From Oceaniferula flava (GTDB lineage: Bacteria > Verrucomicrobiota > Verrucomicrobiia > Verrucomicrobiales > Akkermansiaceae), in contig NZ_JAFBGL010000006.1 in assembly GCF_016811075.1 (NCBI RefSeq), forward strand, positions 62,001 to 126,000: DNA of 64,000 nucleotides, given 5' to 3'. The notes beneath the pieces are model-generated. The model saw nothing but the letters and a program-made list of their open reading frames with translations. It did not search any database and was not told the origin of the DNA. Positions 44,000 to 51,179 of this stretch are shown in pieces. Made by a program: the position numbers and the translations under genes. Positions within the stretch are counted from its first letter, which is position 1. Every line of letters begins with the position of its first letter.

Positions 44000-44398
44000 T
44001 CAATGCTGGTTCAGCTTCCATTCGGCCTTCTCCTTGATTACGGACAGCGAAGGAAAGTAGTAACCTTTGTGAACCACTAATACCCTGCCTTTCTCATGGT
44101 TTCCTTTGTATGAAAGAGTGAAGTCATCGAGTTTGTAATCACTAAAGACTTCCTTGAAGTTCCTTTGGTATCCCTGCAAGAGTTTATCCCATCCTTCTTT
44201 TTTGCATTGCGCTTGCATTTTCTCGGAGAATGCAGATTTCAGTTGCTTTAGGTCCCCCTCTTTTACGGTCTTCAGAAATGTAATTACTGGTTGCGTTTGG
44301 GCAATGGTGTCAGCTGCGATGGCTGTTGATGTGGCGAAGCCGAGCATAAACGTGCCAACAAAGAATGCGCTTGTGAACAATCTCTGGAATGGTTTCAT
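44000..44398 (-). CDS. Exported hypothetical protein
   Basis: A 132-residue protein from the ATG at 44398, the residue-17 Met of a longer frame, because it opens the signal peptide (LFTSAFFVGTFMLGFATSTAIA). The mature part is a small alpha/beta fold with Lys-rich helices (LKTVKEGDLKQLKSAFSEKM) and C-terminal strands (FTLSYKGNHEKGRVLVVHKG), similar in layout to DUF4878/NTF2-like lipoproteins, but I would not assign it. It follows the GIY-YIG gene in the same direction, 25 nt beyond a weak attC-like site, and may be the last cassette of the array or a resident gene. Confidence 0.6.
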   Translation of the reverse strand: MKPFQRLFTSAFFVGTFMLGFATSTAIAADTIAQTQPVITFLKTVKEGDLKQLKSAFSEKMQAQCKKEGWDKLLQGYQRNFKEVFSDYKLDDFTLSYKGNHEKGRVLVVHKGYYFPSLSVIKEKAEWKLNQH

Positions 44399-44422
44399 TA
44401 TTTCGAAGTGGTGTGGAAATTC

Positions 44423-44480
44423 TATGAACGCGTCAGGCATGCGCATCCGTGAGGTTTTATTTGCAGGACGTCTTGTTCGC
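44423..44480 (-). repeat. Weak attC-like site (alpha)
   Basis: On the minus strand it begins GGCGAAC (44480-44474) and ends GTTCATA (44429-44423), 58 bp in all. Inner arms CGTC and GACG pair. The R'' end differs at one position from the complement of the core (GTTCGGC) that opens its cassette at 45567. This is the least certain of the six. Confidence 0.4.
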
Positions 44481-44482
44481 CA

Positions 44483-45553
44483 TTAGTTGATTTGTTGGCT
44501 TCGACGCCACGCGGGATCCAAGAGGTCGGACACCTGCTGTTCGGTGAGAGTAAACCACTCGCCAGAAGTTCTGTGCGTGGAAAATAGGCGATGAACAGTT
44601 CCTTCTGTAGTGCGGGATGCCGCAGAAAAATGCCCAATCAGCTCTAGCTTCTTTGGTGATCCTGTTTGTAAAGATCTGAGACGAGCCGCTGGGTTCTCGG
44701 CAGTAGTCCAGCCAATCTTGTAGTGATCGGATCCTTCTTGGCGTATCACGTAAATAGTTCCACGGACTGCTGGAGTCGCAAAGAATGATGCTTCGGAACC
44801 AAGGTTTAGTCCACCCAGTTTGAAAGCGTGTAGCCATAACTCCCATGTTTCCTTGTCTGATTCGGATCTCATGAGAGCATCGTCGCCCTTCTCGACAATG
44901 AGTGTCTTCCAATCGGTTCCTGTGAAGTAGTAGCTGCCGTAACCGAGGTGAAACTCGGAATCGATCCACCACCGACTGGTCACGTCGTGTGGCCGCTGCG
45001 TGTAAGGTGGGAATCGAAGAAACTCGAACGCAGGAGCCCCTGAATACGTGGTAAAGGCTTTGTCGACATCAGGAAGAAACTCTTCCCACAAGAGGTTCTG
45101 ATCAACCTGCTCCGGATACAACTCGGCCCGTGCCTGCTGAGCCATCTGTGCTACTGGAGGAAAAACTTGGTCTGGTATGAACTTCTCGCCGTCAGGATCA
45201 TAGGCAAGGACAGTTGCCAAGTAGGCGACAACCTGCCTCTGGATCACGGCAAGATCGTTTCGTTCGAAGAGGTTGTGAAGCGGGCGAGGCAGGACTAAGC
45301 CAAATGGGTAGTAGTCCTCTCGAACTCCAACGTTTCCAAATTCGCCTTTGTTGACCGCGTTGTGAATATCCTCCCACAGGGTCCATTCGCGTGCTGTGGT
45401 TGGATACCAAGTAAGCTCTCTTCTCTCATCAAGTCCCCTGATTGCACGAACGCAGGCCACACGCTCAAGAAACGCATCCTTCTTTAGACCTGCGATTCGA
45501 TGGATCTGGAGATTTGGCACATTCGCCGGGTCAATGAGGTCTCGAATCGTCAT
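44483..45553 (-). CDS. GIY-YIG (T5orf172/MUG113-type) protein with unknown N-terminal domain
   Basis: A 356-residue cassette-borne protein. Its C-terminal 95 residues form a GIY-YIG nuclease-like domain: GTIYVIRQEG, HYKIGWTTAENPAARLRSLQ, the E in RTTEGTVHRLF, and SGEWFTLTEQ. The N-terminal 250 residues have no family I recognise (TWYPTTAREWTLWEDIHNAV, FGLVLPRPLHNLF, SGAPAFEFLRFPPY). Such architecture suggests a defence or DNA-processing protein. The ATG at 45553 is 7 nt from the core site at 45561-45567. Composition is lower in GC than the host genes, in keeping with acquisition. Confidence 0.7.
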   Translation of the reverse strand: MTIRDLIDPANVPNLQIHRIAGLKKDAFLERVACVRAIRGLDERRELTWYPTTAREWTLWEDIHNAVNKGEFGNVGVREDYYPFGLVLPRPLHNLFERNDLAVIQRQVVAYLATVLAYDPDGEKFIPDQVFPPVAQMAQQARAELYPEQVDQNLLWEEFLPDVDKAFTTYSGAPAFEFLRFPPYTQRPHDVTSRWWIDSEFHLGYGSYYFTGTDWKTLIVEKGDDALMRSESDKETWELWLHAFKLGGLNLGSEASFFATPAVRGTIYVIRQEGSDHYKIGWTTAENPAARLRSLQTGSPKKLELIGHFSAASRTTEGTVHRLFSTHRTSGEWFTLTEQQVSDLLDPAWRRSQQIN

Positions 45554-45560
45554 TTCTTTA

Positions 45561-45678
45561 GCCGAACAGTATAATTAGTGAACTCGGGGAGTAGGAGCTC
45601 ACAGATGCTTCATCATGGAGTTTCATTCAACACAGAGCGAATACAGAGTTGAATGGAACAGACTCTAGTCTGTTAGGT
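45561..45678 (-). repeat. attC-like site 1 (118 bp)
   Basis: Plus-strand ends are GCCGAAC (45561-45567) and GTTAGGT (45672-45678). Internal palindromes include CATTCAAC/GTTGAATG and AACAGACT-CT-AGTCTGTT. It is homologous over its whole length to sites at 47072 and 49605; similarity even runs on past the right end (GGCGGCAAGAGAAAT-like). Confidence 0.65.
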
Positions 45679-45810
45679 TGAGCGGCGGCAAGAGAAATCA
45701 TCGAGGTCGCGCATTGCTATGGCCCTTTATACGAACACATTTATGAGGAATGATCCATTTCTACCCAAATCAATCAGTCCCCGAATATGGAGGGCGTGGC
45801 GTCTGGGGGG

Positions 45811-46329
45811 CTACCGATGATTCGATAGCCGTTGCTCAAAGTATTCTTCGAGCTCCTGATAGATGTTGTCAAAATCGTCCGGATCATCAGTGAGCTCCAT
45901 CATGAGGAAGCTGCTGTCGTGGGATAATTCGGGATCGAGCAGCCGCGATAGCCAGAGGTCGACGGCTCGGTCGCCCCGATGTTTGCGGATCAGTTCGAGT
46001 CCTGCGACAGGTTCCGGTCGTCTGATCGCGCTGTAGAGATGCCGGCCTTCACCGATGGCACACATAATGGATCCACCGCCACCCGAGGCAAACAACCAGC
46101 TGTGGTCGTGCCCATCGTCGCCCCGGTAAGCATCATAAAACCCGCTGAGCTCGGTTTCTTTGATGGTGGTTCTGGGAATCCAGAACATCCGCGAGGTCGA
46201 TTGCATCCTGCCGCAAGTGGTGCAGATCTCCGTGCCGCGAAAAAATCCATGCCCCGCCCACGCAGAAAACGTCACCAGCAGAGTCGCCGGGAACACGACG
46301 AAGATGAGGATTTTTTTCCAGTGTCTCAT
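45811..46329 (-). CDS. Exported hypothetical protein with CxxC motif
   Basis: A 172-residue protein from the ATG at 46329; a TTG 24 nt upstream is less likely. The N-terminus is a signal peptide or anchor (ILIFVVFPATLLVTFSAWA). A CTTCG pair follows soon after, then a soluble domain rich in Asp and Glu at its C-terminus (LMMELTDDPDDFDNIYQELE). No family recognised. It is the only gene between attC-like sites at 45561 and 46416, so it is a cassette gene in the expected leftward direction. Confidence 0.65.
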   Translation of the reverse strand: MRHWKKILIFVVFPATLLVTFSAWAGHGFFRGTEICTTCGRMQSTSRMFWIPRTTIKETELSGFYDAYRGDDGHDHSWLFASGGGGSIMCAIGEGRHLYSAIRRPEPVAGLELIRKHRGDRAVDLWLSRLLDPELSHDSSFLMMELTDDPDDFDNIYQELEEYFEQRLSNHR

Positions 46330-46415
46330 GGGTGAAAAAGGGATGAGGTCCAAACGTCGGCGACCCGTTAGAGATCTGTGGCATCACTGATGACGGACTA
46401 CGTGACGGAAGTAGA

Positions 46416-46515
46416 GTGTAACAAAGCACTGTCCGTTGATAAGGGAAAACTTCAGCGTGCACCTGTTTGAAGTCAGAACCTGACGGAGTCCGAACATCAA
46501 AGCACCTTGTTGGAT
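46416..46515 (-). repeat. attC-like site 1b (100 bp)
   Basis: On the minus strand it opens with ATCCAACAAGGTGC (from 46515), a perfect RYYYAAC, and closes with GTGCTTTGTTACAC (to 46416). The outer arms AACAAGGTGC and GTGCTTTGTT pair with one G-T. It starts 5 nt after the toxin stop at 46521 and is unlike the three 118-bp sites in its interior. Confidence 0.55.
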
Positions 46516-46520
46516 GTGTT

Positions 46521-46784
46521 CTATTCGTAGTGAGTCCAAAGCCGTAAAACCTTGATGACGTGCTCATCTTCGACGACCTCGTAGACCAATCGATGTTGGA
46601 TATTGATACGCCTCGAATAGGCGCCTTTAAGGTCCCCCACCAATGACTCATAAGGAGGTGGGTCAGCATAAGGATTCTCTTTAATGACCTCTAGTAGATC
46701 CTTGGCCTTCTTTGCTAAATGTGTGCCTTTGAGCTTCTTGGCATCCTTGCGAGCTTGGCGAGCATACACGAGCGAGTAGCTCAC
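46521..46784 (-). CDS. Txe/YoeB-family addiction toxin
   Basis: An 87-residue toxin of the RelE/YoeB fold. The start SLVYARQARKDAKKLKGTHL and the C-terminal block YSRRINIQHRLVYEVVEDEH followed by LWTHYE are characteristic. YoeB proteins enter the ribosomal A site and cleave mRNA; in YoeB the Glu, Arg, His and terminal Tyr residues form the active site, and R/H/Y equivalents are present here. Its ATG overlaps the antitoxin stop by 4 nt, the usual TA coupling. The pair is flanked by attC-like sites, as in many chromosomal integron cassettes. Confidence 0.85.
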   Translation of the reverse strand: MSYSLVYARQARKDAKKLKGTHLAKKAKDLLEVIKENPYADPPPYESLVGDLKGAYSRRINIQHRLVYEVVEDEHVIKVLRLWTHYE

Positions 46785-47023
46785 AGATCGATCTCCTCAC
46801 TGCACTCTTCAATCGGTTCAGCCATCCCCTTAACAATGGAGTCTCTCATACCAGGAATACCCAATAGATAAATCGTTTCCTGAATGGCGCGCCAATCCTC
46901 TTCAGCGATCAATACGGCATTTCCCCGCTTGCCTGTGATCTGCACAGGCTCATGAGTGGACTGGGCTGAATCGATTAACCTGTATAGATCTGAGCGAGCT
47001 GATGTTGCGGTGATCGTCTTCAT
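46781..47023 (-). CDS. Phd/YefM-family antitoxin
   Basis: An 80-residue antitoxin from the ATG at 47023; the frame extends upstream into the attC-like site and is not used. The N-terminus ITATSARSDLYRLIDSAQST and TGKRGNAVLIAEEDW is the Phd/YefM DNA-binding fold. The acidic C-terminus (GMAEPIEECSEEIDL) would wrap the toxin. It would bind its own promoter and, with the toxin, repress it; an 8-bp direct repeat lies just upstream of the start. Confidence 0.87.
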   Translation of the reverse strand: MKTITATSARSDLYRLIDSAQSTHEPVQITGKRGNAVLIAEEDWRAIQETIYLLGIPGMRDSIVKGMAEPIEECSEEIDL

Positions 47024-47030
47024 GCTGTGA

Positions 47031-47050
47031 ACGTGCGTTATTACGTGCGT
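47031..47050 (-). promoter_or_regulatory. Direct repeat upstream of the antitoxin gene
   Basis: ACGTGCGT occurs twice (47031-47038, 47043-47050), separated by TATT, 8 nt upstream of the antitoxin ATG. The position suits autoregulation by the antitoxin-toxin complex; no direct evidence of binding. Confidence 0.4.
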
Positions 47051-47071
47051 ATCTGCAAGTTTTCTTTTATT

Positions 47072-47189
47072 AGCCAACAGAATTATTAGTGAACTCGGGT
47101 AGCTGGAACTTACAGATGTATCATAACATAGGACCATTAAGCTCCGAGCGAATACCCGATTTGATCGAATAGACTATAGTCTGTTAGGT
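47072..47189 (-). repeat. attC-like site 2 (118 bp)
   Basis: Plus-strand ends are AGCCAAC (47072-47078) and GTTAGGT (47183-47189). On the minus strand R'' is ACCTAAC, the exact complement of the core GTTAGGT that opens this cassette at 48950. Homologous to sites at 45561 and 49605. Confidence 0.65.
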
Positions 47190-47368
47190 GGAGGGGCGGT
47201 AAGAGAATGAAAAACTGAGCGGGATTGACTGTCTGAAAATTTGGCGATCGCTCCACTTGAAACGATGCTCCACTGTTGATTGACAGGGATACTCCAGACA
47301 CGAATGCTCAAATAGCAGTCCATCAATTGCCTTTGACTGAGCCGACCGTAAAAGGTTAGATCGTGAAC

Positions 47369-48133
47369 ATGCACAGGGTTGGCCGGCAAATTTACCGTTG
47401 GGAGGGAGGGCTCTTTAATGTGCTGTGCGCGATTTATTTTATCGTTCTCGGCCCACGTGTGGTGGAGGCCGCGGACTACGCGCTGCGCACGCCCGGATCG
47501 AAGGTCCATTGGTTGGGTTTCCTGCTGATTGGAATCGGCGTGGCAGAAATCTATGCATGGCCGATCAAAATGCGCTACGTGCGGGAAGCGGTGCGCGCAT
47601 TCGGTGACTCGATCGGGGCTGGATTTGTGCTCTGGATGTTTCATGCCGTGATCTCAATCATCCTACTTTTCCTCGGTGCCAGCGCGTTCGGAGTGCCGGT
47701 CGCCGACAGTTCCAATGCTGACATGCCTGGCTGGCTTGCACTTCTGATGTTAGCCGTGGTCATCAAGGAACTCGTCTTCCTGGGCTTTCTGATGTGGGAC
47801 GGGAAAGAATCAAGCGATGCGCCCGTTTCCCGCTACATACGACCCAACCGGCGCGAGTGGCTGATCGATTTCATTCTGGTGAGCTACGCCTGCGTTGCCT
47901 ACTCAGCCACCTGGGGAGCGATCACCATGAACATGACGCTTGAGAAAGAGAATCCCGTGATGTTCGTGGTCAATGTGTGCGTCAGTGCGCTCCTCTTTCT
48001 GATTTTCTATCTCCCCCTTCGCATCCCCTACTGGCTGGAGGAAGTCGCTCAAACAAAAACGCATTCGGATCGATTCAAACTCCTCGTCTCGATTTTCTCG
48101 GTATTGATCCCTGCCCTTGTAAGCCTGAGCTAG
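47369..48133 (+). CDS. Multi-pass membrane protein of unknown function
   Basis: A 254-residue protein from the ATG at 47369; a GTG at 47363 adds two residues. About six membrane helices are visible: LFNVLCAIYFIVLGPRVV, VHWLGFLLIGIGVAEIYAWP, LWMFHAVISIILLFLGASAF, WLALLMLAVVIKELVFLGFL, WLIDFILVSYACVAYSATWG and VVNVCVSALLFLIFYLPL. No family recognised. It is the only gene of the array on the plus strand, and its GC content resembles the host, so it could be a captured host gene or a cassette with its own promoter. Confidence 0.65.
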   Translation: MHRVGRQIYRWEGGLFNVLCAIYFIVLGPRVVEAADYALRTPGSKVHWLGFLLIGIGVAEIYAWPIKMRYVREAVRAFGDSIGAGFVLWMFHAVISIILLFLGASAFGVPVADSSNADMPGWLALLMLAVVIKELVFLGFLMWDGKESSDAPVSRYIRPNRREWLIDFILVSYACVAYSATWGAITMNMTLEKENPVMFVVNVCVSALLFLIFYLPLRIPYWLEEVAQTKTHSDRFKLLVSIFSVLIPALVSLS

Positions 48134-48359
48134 CACCTCTGGATGGGGCAAAGAGCTCTCAACGGCGATGAATCCGCAAGCTGTGATACGCCACATCACG
48201 GAATAAGGCATGCTCGCCTTCATGGCAGAATCCCGCCTCTGCCTAGGATCTGGCAGAGCATAGACGAGGGTGCACATTGGGATGACCCATTATGCGCACT
48301 TTTGAAGGAATGATATATTTCTATGCCTGCCCCCTTTCCGGCTTCCTCGGCGTCGCCAT

Positions 48360-48929
48360 CTACGACTTGTTAGATTTCTTTGTCCTTATCTCCCAGGCTG
48401 TGATTGCCTCAGAGGTTGTAACAGCATCAGCGATACCCCCACCATCCTGAATCTTCATTCCTACACTGTATGGGAATGGACTGAGTCGAGGTTGCCCTGA
48501 CTCGTCCGATTCAATCATCCAATGCGAACACAAATCACTATCCACCGTTTGATAGAGTTCCGAGATCGAGTCAAAAAAATCCAACACGTCCTCGTTGGGA
48601 TGACTTGAATCAATCGAAATTGTGATATCATCGAACCTCACAGCAACATGGCCTATATTCTTTCTGCGCTTAGTCACAACAGGTAAAACCTTCTCCTTCG
48701 ACCAGCGATAAAGATCCTTCGTCAGCTCTTGCAAAAAACCTTTGCCTACGAGTGCCGTTACAGCTGAAATCTTCAGGACGAGATCCCAGCTTTCTGGTCC
48801 TGCTGCGCATGACTGCCAGCGATATCCCACTGTTGTTGGATAATCCGTTGCGAAATCAGGATAGATGTCCTTGAGCTCCTGCCCTTCGTAGCTCATCGGC
48901 TGACAGGTAAAGCTTATTGCGGTTCTCAT
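48360..48929 (-). CDS. Hypothetical cassette protein
   Basis: A 189-residue soluble protein without signal peptide. It looks alpha/beta (AISFTCQPMSYEGQELKDIY, HVAVRFDDITISIDSSHPN, DVLDFFDSISELYQTVDSDL). I recognise no family. Its ATG lies 15 nt beyond the core site of the attC-like site at 48944, the standard place for a cassette gene start. Confidence 0.65.
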   Translation of the reverse strand: MRTAISFTCQPMSYEGQELKDIYPDFATDYPTTVGYRWQSCAAGPESWDLVLKISAVTALVGKGFLQELTKDLYRWSKEKVLPVVTKRRKNIGHVAVRFDDITISIDSSHPNEDVLDFFDSISELYQTVDSDLCSHWMIESDESGQPRLSPFPYSVGMKIQDGGGIADAVTTSEAITAWEIRTKKSNKS

Positions 48930-48943
48930 AGAGTAATTTCTTT

Positions 48944-49070
48944 ACCTAACGTCGAAGTGGTGGCACCCGCTACCGGGAGCGCCAGTCCGACTCAAGGTAA
49001 AGGGTTTTAGTCACGGTTCAATCTCCGACTCACGGCGGGGTAGCGGGTTACCACCCACGCCTTGTTCTGC
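48944..49070 (-). repeat. attC-like site 3 (127 bp), the clearest structure
   Basis: On the minus strand R'' is GCAGAAC (49070-49064) and R' is GTTAGGT (48950-48944), a perfect GTTRRRY. The inner arms GGTGGCACCCGCTACC (48959-48974) and GGTAGCGGGTTACCACC (49039-49055) pair over 16 bp with one bulged base, exactly the extrahelical-base pattern that orients attC recombination. It lies 3 nt after one stop and 14 nt before the next start. Confidence 0.75.
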
Positions 49071-49073
49071 TTC

Positions 49074-49598
49074 TTAGTTTGCATCCCAGATCGTGAGCTT
49101 ATCGCCTGAGTCCTCGAAGAGATAGAACGAAATGTCATACTGCCCCTCCTTCATGTTTTCGATCTTCCGATCAGGAAGCATGTCCCATAACTCGGCGTCC
49201 TGGTCGCAGTCAAAAAGTGTCGCCACGAATTGCTCTTTCGACACGTAGTCCAACTTCGATGCAATCTTGATAAATCTGTAGGGTTTGCCGTTCTTTACCG
49301 GCCAGTAGCAGTCCTGCCACGTCGGAACTGACGGGGTGCAATAGGTAATCTCGTTGGAGACGCCCTCAGGATCATTGGCCCGATCAAGAGCAGCTTCATC
49401 GATCTGGTTGGCGGAAATATCCAGATCGATCAACTTCCCTGCGGCCATGCAATCGAAGCACACTGCCTCGATATCCTCTTGGCCGAATAGATTGCCGCCA
49501 TCGAGACAGTTCTGAGTAGCCTTGCAGAAATGACATGCCTGGCCTTCGTCAGCGACATAAGCGAATGCCTTCGGGTCGGCGAAATACTTGAAGCTCAT
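49074..49598 (-). CDS. CbrC-like (UPF0167) cysteine-rich protein
   Basis: A 174-residue protein. The start FKYFADPKAFAYVADEGQAC, the CHFC and CFDC cysteine pairs and the block YCTPSVPTWQDCYWPVKNG match CbrC/UPF0167 proteins, linked in E. coli to colicin tolerance, though weakly enough that I hold this loosely. The gene sits between two attC-like sites with its ATG 6 nt from the core at 49605 and its stop 3 nt from the next site. Its two ends carry GTTCTGC and GCAGAAC, exactly complementary. Confidence 0.6.
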   Translation of the reverse strand: MSFKYFADPKAFAYVADEGQACHFCKATQNCLDGGNLFGQEDIEAVCFDCMAAGKLIDLDISANQIDEAALDRANDPEGVSNEITYCTPSVPTWQDCYWPVKNGKPYRFIKIASKLDYVSKEQFVATLFDCDQDAELWDMLPDRKIENMKEGQYDISFYLFEDSGDKLTIWDAN

Positions 49599-49604
49599 TT
49601 CTTA

Positions 49605-49722
49605 GCAGAACAGTATAATTAGTTGACTCGGGCAGTAGAAGCTAACAGATGAATGATTACTTGGAATCGTTAAGCATGGGGCTGATACCCTTTTGAACTA
49701 GATCAGATGTAAGCTGTTAGTT
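49605..49722 (-). repeat. attC-like site 4 (118 bp), array boundary
   Basis: Plus-strand ends are GCAGAAC (49605-49611) and GTTAGTT (49716-49722). It is homologous throughout to sites at 45561 and 47072. A further GTTAGGT stands at 49849-49855, 20 nt from the end of the rRNA methyltransferase gene, possibly a relic of another site. Confidence 0.6.
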
Positions 49723-49874
49723 TGGGGCATGGCAAGTGAAATCATGCCTAGGGCAGCTTGAGACTATAGAGATCCATTATCGCTGGAGGTCTTATTTCGC
49801 ATCAATCGAAAATCACAGATGGTTAGAGTCTAGCTTTACTTTTGAGATGTTAGGTTTGGCCCTTCCGTATTCGC

Positions 49875-51179
49875 CTATTTCTCCAACACAATCACACACT
49901 CCAAGTGCCTCGTTTGTGGGAAGAGGTCGAAGGGCTGCACCGCAGTGAGTTTGTAGCCGGCTGTTAGGAACTCTTTGAGGTCGCGCATTTGGGTAGCGGG
50001 GTTGCAGGAGACGTAAACGACTTTGCTGGGGCCGAAGGCGAAAAGCTGGGTGAGGAATTCCTCGTTGCAGCCTTTGCGGGGGGGATCGATGACCACGGCG
50101 GTTTCGTCGCCCGGGAAGGTGATATCGCCGAAGATGGCTTCGGCGCTGGAGGCGAGGAAGGTGGTGTTCTCGATGTTGTTGAGCTCGGCATTGCGCCTTG
50201 CCCAATCGGCCGCGGTTTCACTGACTTCCACCCCGGCGACTTGCACGAACTTGTGGGCCAGGCAGAGGGAGAACAGGCCGGAGCCGCAGTAGGCATCGAC
50301 TAGGTATTTCGCGCCGCCGGACGACGCCTGCTCGGCGACGTAGCCGGTGAAGGCGGGGAGGATGAAGGGGTTGTTCTGGAAGAAATCGCCTGCGAGGAAG
50401 TGGAAGGTGATGTCCTGGCCAGATTCGCGGTCGGCCACGTGCACGGTCTCGCTGATCGGATTGCGGTGGTTGGTTTCCACGCGGCCTTCGGTGGCGCGCA
50501 GCAGCAGTGTGGCGTCTTTTTTGTAGGCCTTGGGGTTGGCGCGGGTTTCCTCGCGGATGCGGGGCATTTCCTGATTGATGACGTCCATGGCGATCGGGCA
50601 GTGCGGCACGTCGACGAGGTGGCTGCGCTGGCCGGCGAGGAGGAAGCCGATATCGCCGATCTTGCCATCGCGCGGGCGTTTGAAGTGCGGGGTGATTTTC
50701 GATCGGTAGCCCCACTCCTTGGGTGAGGGGATGGCGGGGGAGACCTCGGTGTGGACGCCGGCCATGTGCTCGAGCAGCTCTTCGACCTGGCGGGTTTTCC
50801 ATTTCAGCTGCTTCTCGTAGGAGAGGTGCTGATATTGGCAGCCGCCGCATTTACCAAATAGCGGGCACTTGGGATCGAGTCGGTCCGGGGAGGGCTGGAG
50901 CACCTTGACGAGGTCGGCCTGGCTGTGGGCTTTGTCGTTGCGGAAGATGCGTGCGAGCACTTTCTCGCCGGGCAGGGTGTGTGGCACGAAGACCACCCAG
51001 CCTAGGCTTTCGGTGCTTTTGCTGCCGACACCGGGGATGGAGGAGGTGAACCCAGCGTCCTCCGGTTCCACCTGGACGCGGGCGATGCCGGCTCCGAGGT
51101 TACTCAGGGCGGAGATTTCGACCTCGATTTCCTGGTGGTAATCGAAGGGGTAGGCTTTGAATTTCTTCGGCTGGCGCAT
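49875..51179 (-). CDS. rlmD: 23S rRNA (uracil-C5)-methyltransferase, RlmD/RumA family
   Basis: A 434-residue SAM-dependent RNA methyltransferase. It has an N-terminal TRAM-like beta-barrel (residues 5-100), the iron-sulfur region CPLFGKCGGCQYQHLS, the SAM-binding motif LVDAYCGSGLFSLCLAH, and the catalytic block VVYVSCNPATQMRDL, whose Cys attacks uracil C6. The Glu for proton removal is probably in RHLECVIVLEK, the usual C-terminal block. The presence of the Fe-S cysteines favours RlmD over RlmC; the exact uridine is not certain. This is a core gene; the cassette array ends 150 nt downstream of it. Confidence 0.87.
   Translation of the reverse strand: MRQPKKFKAYPFDYHQEIEVEISALSNLGAGIARVQVEPEDAGFTSSIPGVGSKSTESLGWVVFVPHTLPGEKVLARIFRNDKAHSQADLVKVLQPSPDRLDPKCPLFGKCGGCQYQHLSYEKQLKWKTRQVEELLEHMAGVHTEVSPAIPSPKEWGYRSKITPHFKRPRDGKIGDIGFLLAGQRSHLVDVPHCPIAMDVINQEMPRIREETRANPKAYKKDATLLLRATEGRVETNHRNPISETVHVADRESGQDITFHFLAGDFFQNNPFILPAFTGYVAEQASSGGAKYLVDAYCGSGLFSLCLAHKFVQVAGVEVSETAADWARRNAELNNIENTTFLASSAEAIFGDITFPGDETAVVIDPPRKGCNEEFLTQLFAFGPSKVVYVSCNPATQMRDLKEFLTAGYKLTAVQPFDLFPQTRHLECVIVLEK

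Larger units (their letters stand above)
44423..49722 (-). mobile_element. Integrase-less integron cassette array (CALIN), leftward
   Basis: Six attC-like sites separate the genes of this stretch: 44423-44480, 45561-45678, 46416-46515, 47072-47189, 48944-49070 and 49605-49722. Read on the minus strand, each carries an RYYYAAC-like and a GTTRRRY-like end and internal inverted repeats. The sites at 45561, 47072 and 49605 are homologous to each other and all 118 bp long, as in chromosomal integrons. Starts of two genes lie 6-8 nt past a site and stops of two lie 3-5 nt before one, as in real cassettes. A toxin-antitoxin pair is among the cargo, a common feature. No integrase gene or attI is in the window, so the array is an orphan or its integrase lies elsewhere. 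Confidence 0.68.

Noticed and set aside
44423-49722. Reading the 118-bp repeats as plain REP or IS ends
   Set aside because: They are not simple short palindromes, show no transposase or target duplication, and carry paired RYYYAAC/GTTRRRY ends with cassette-like gene spacing.
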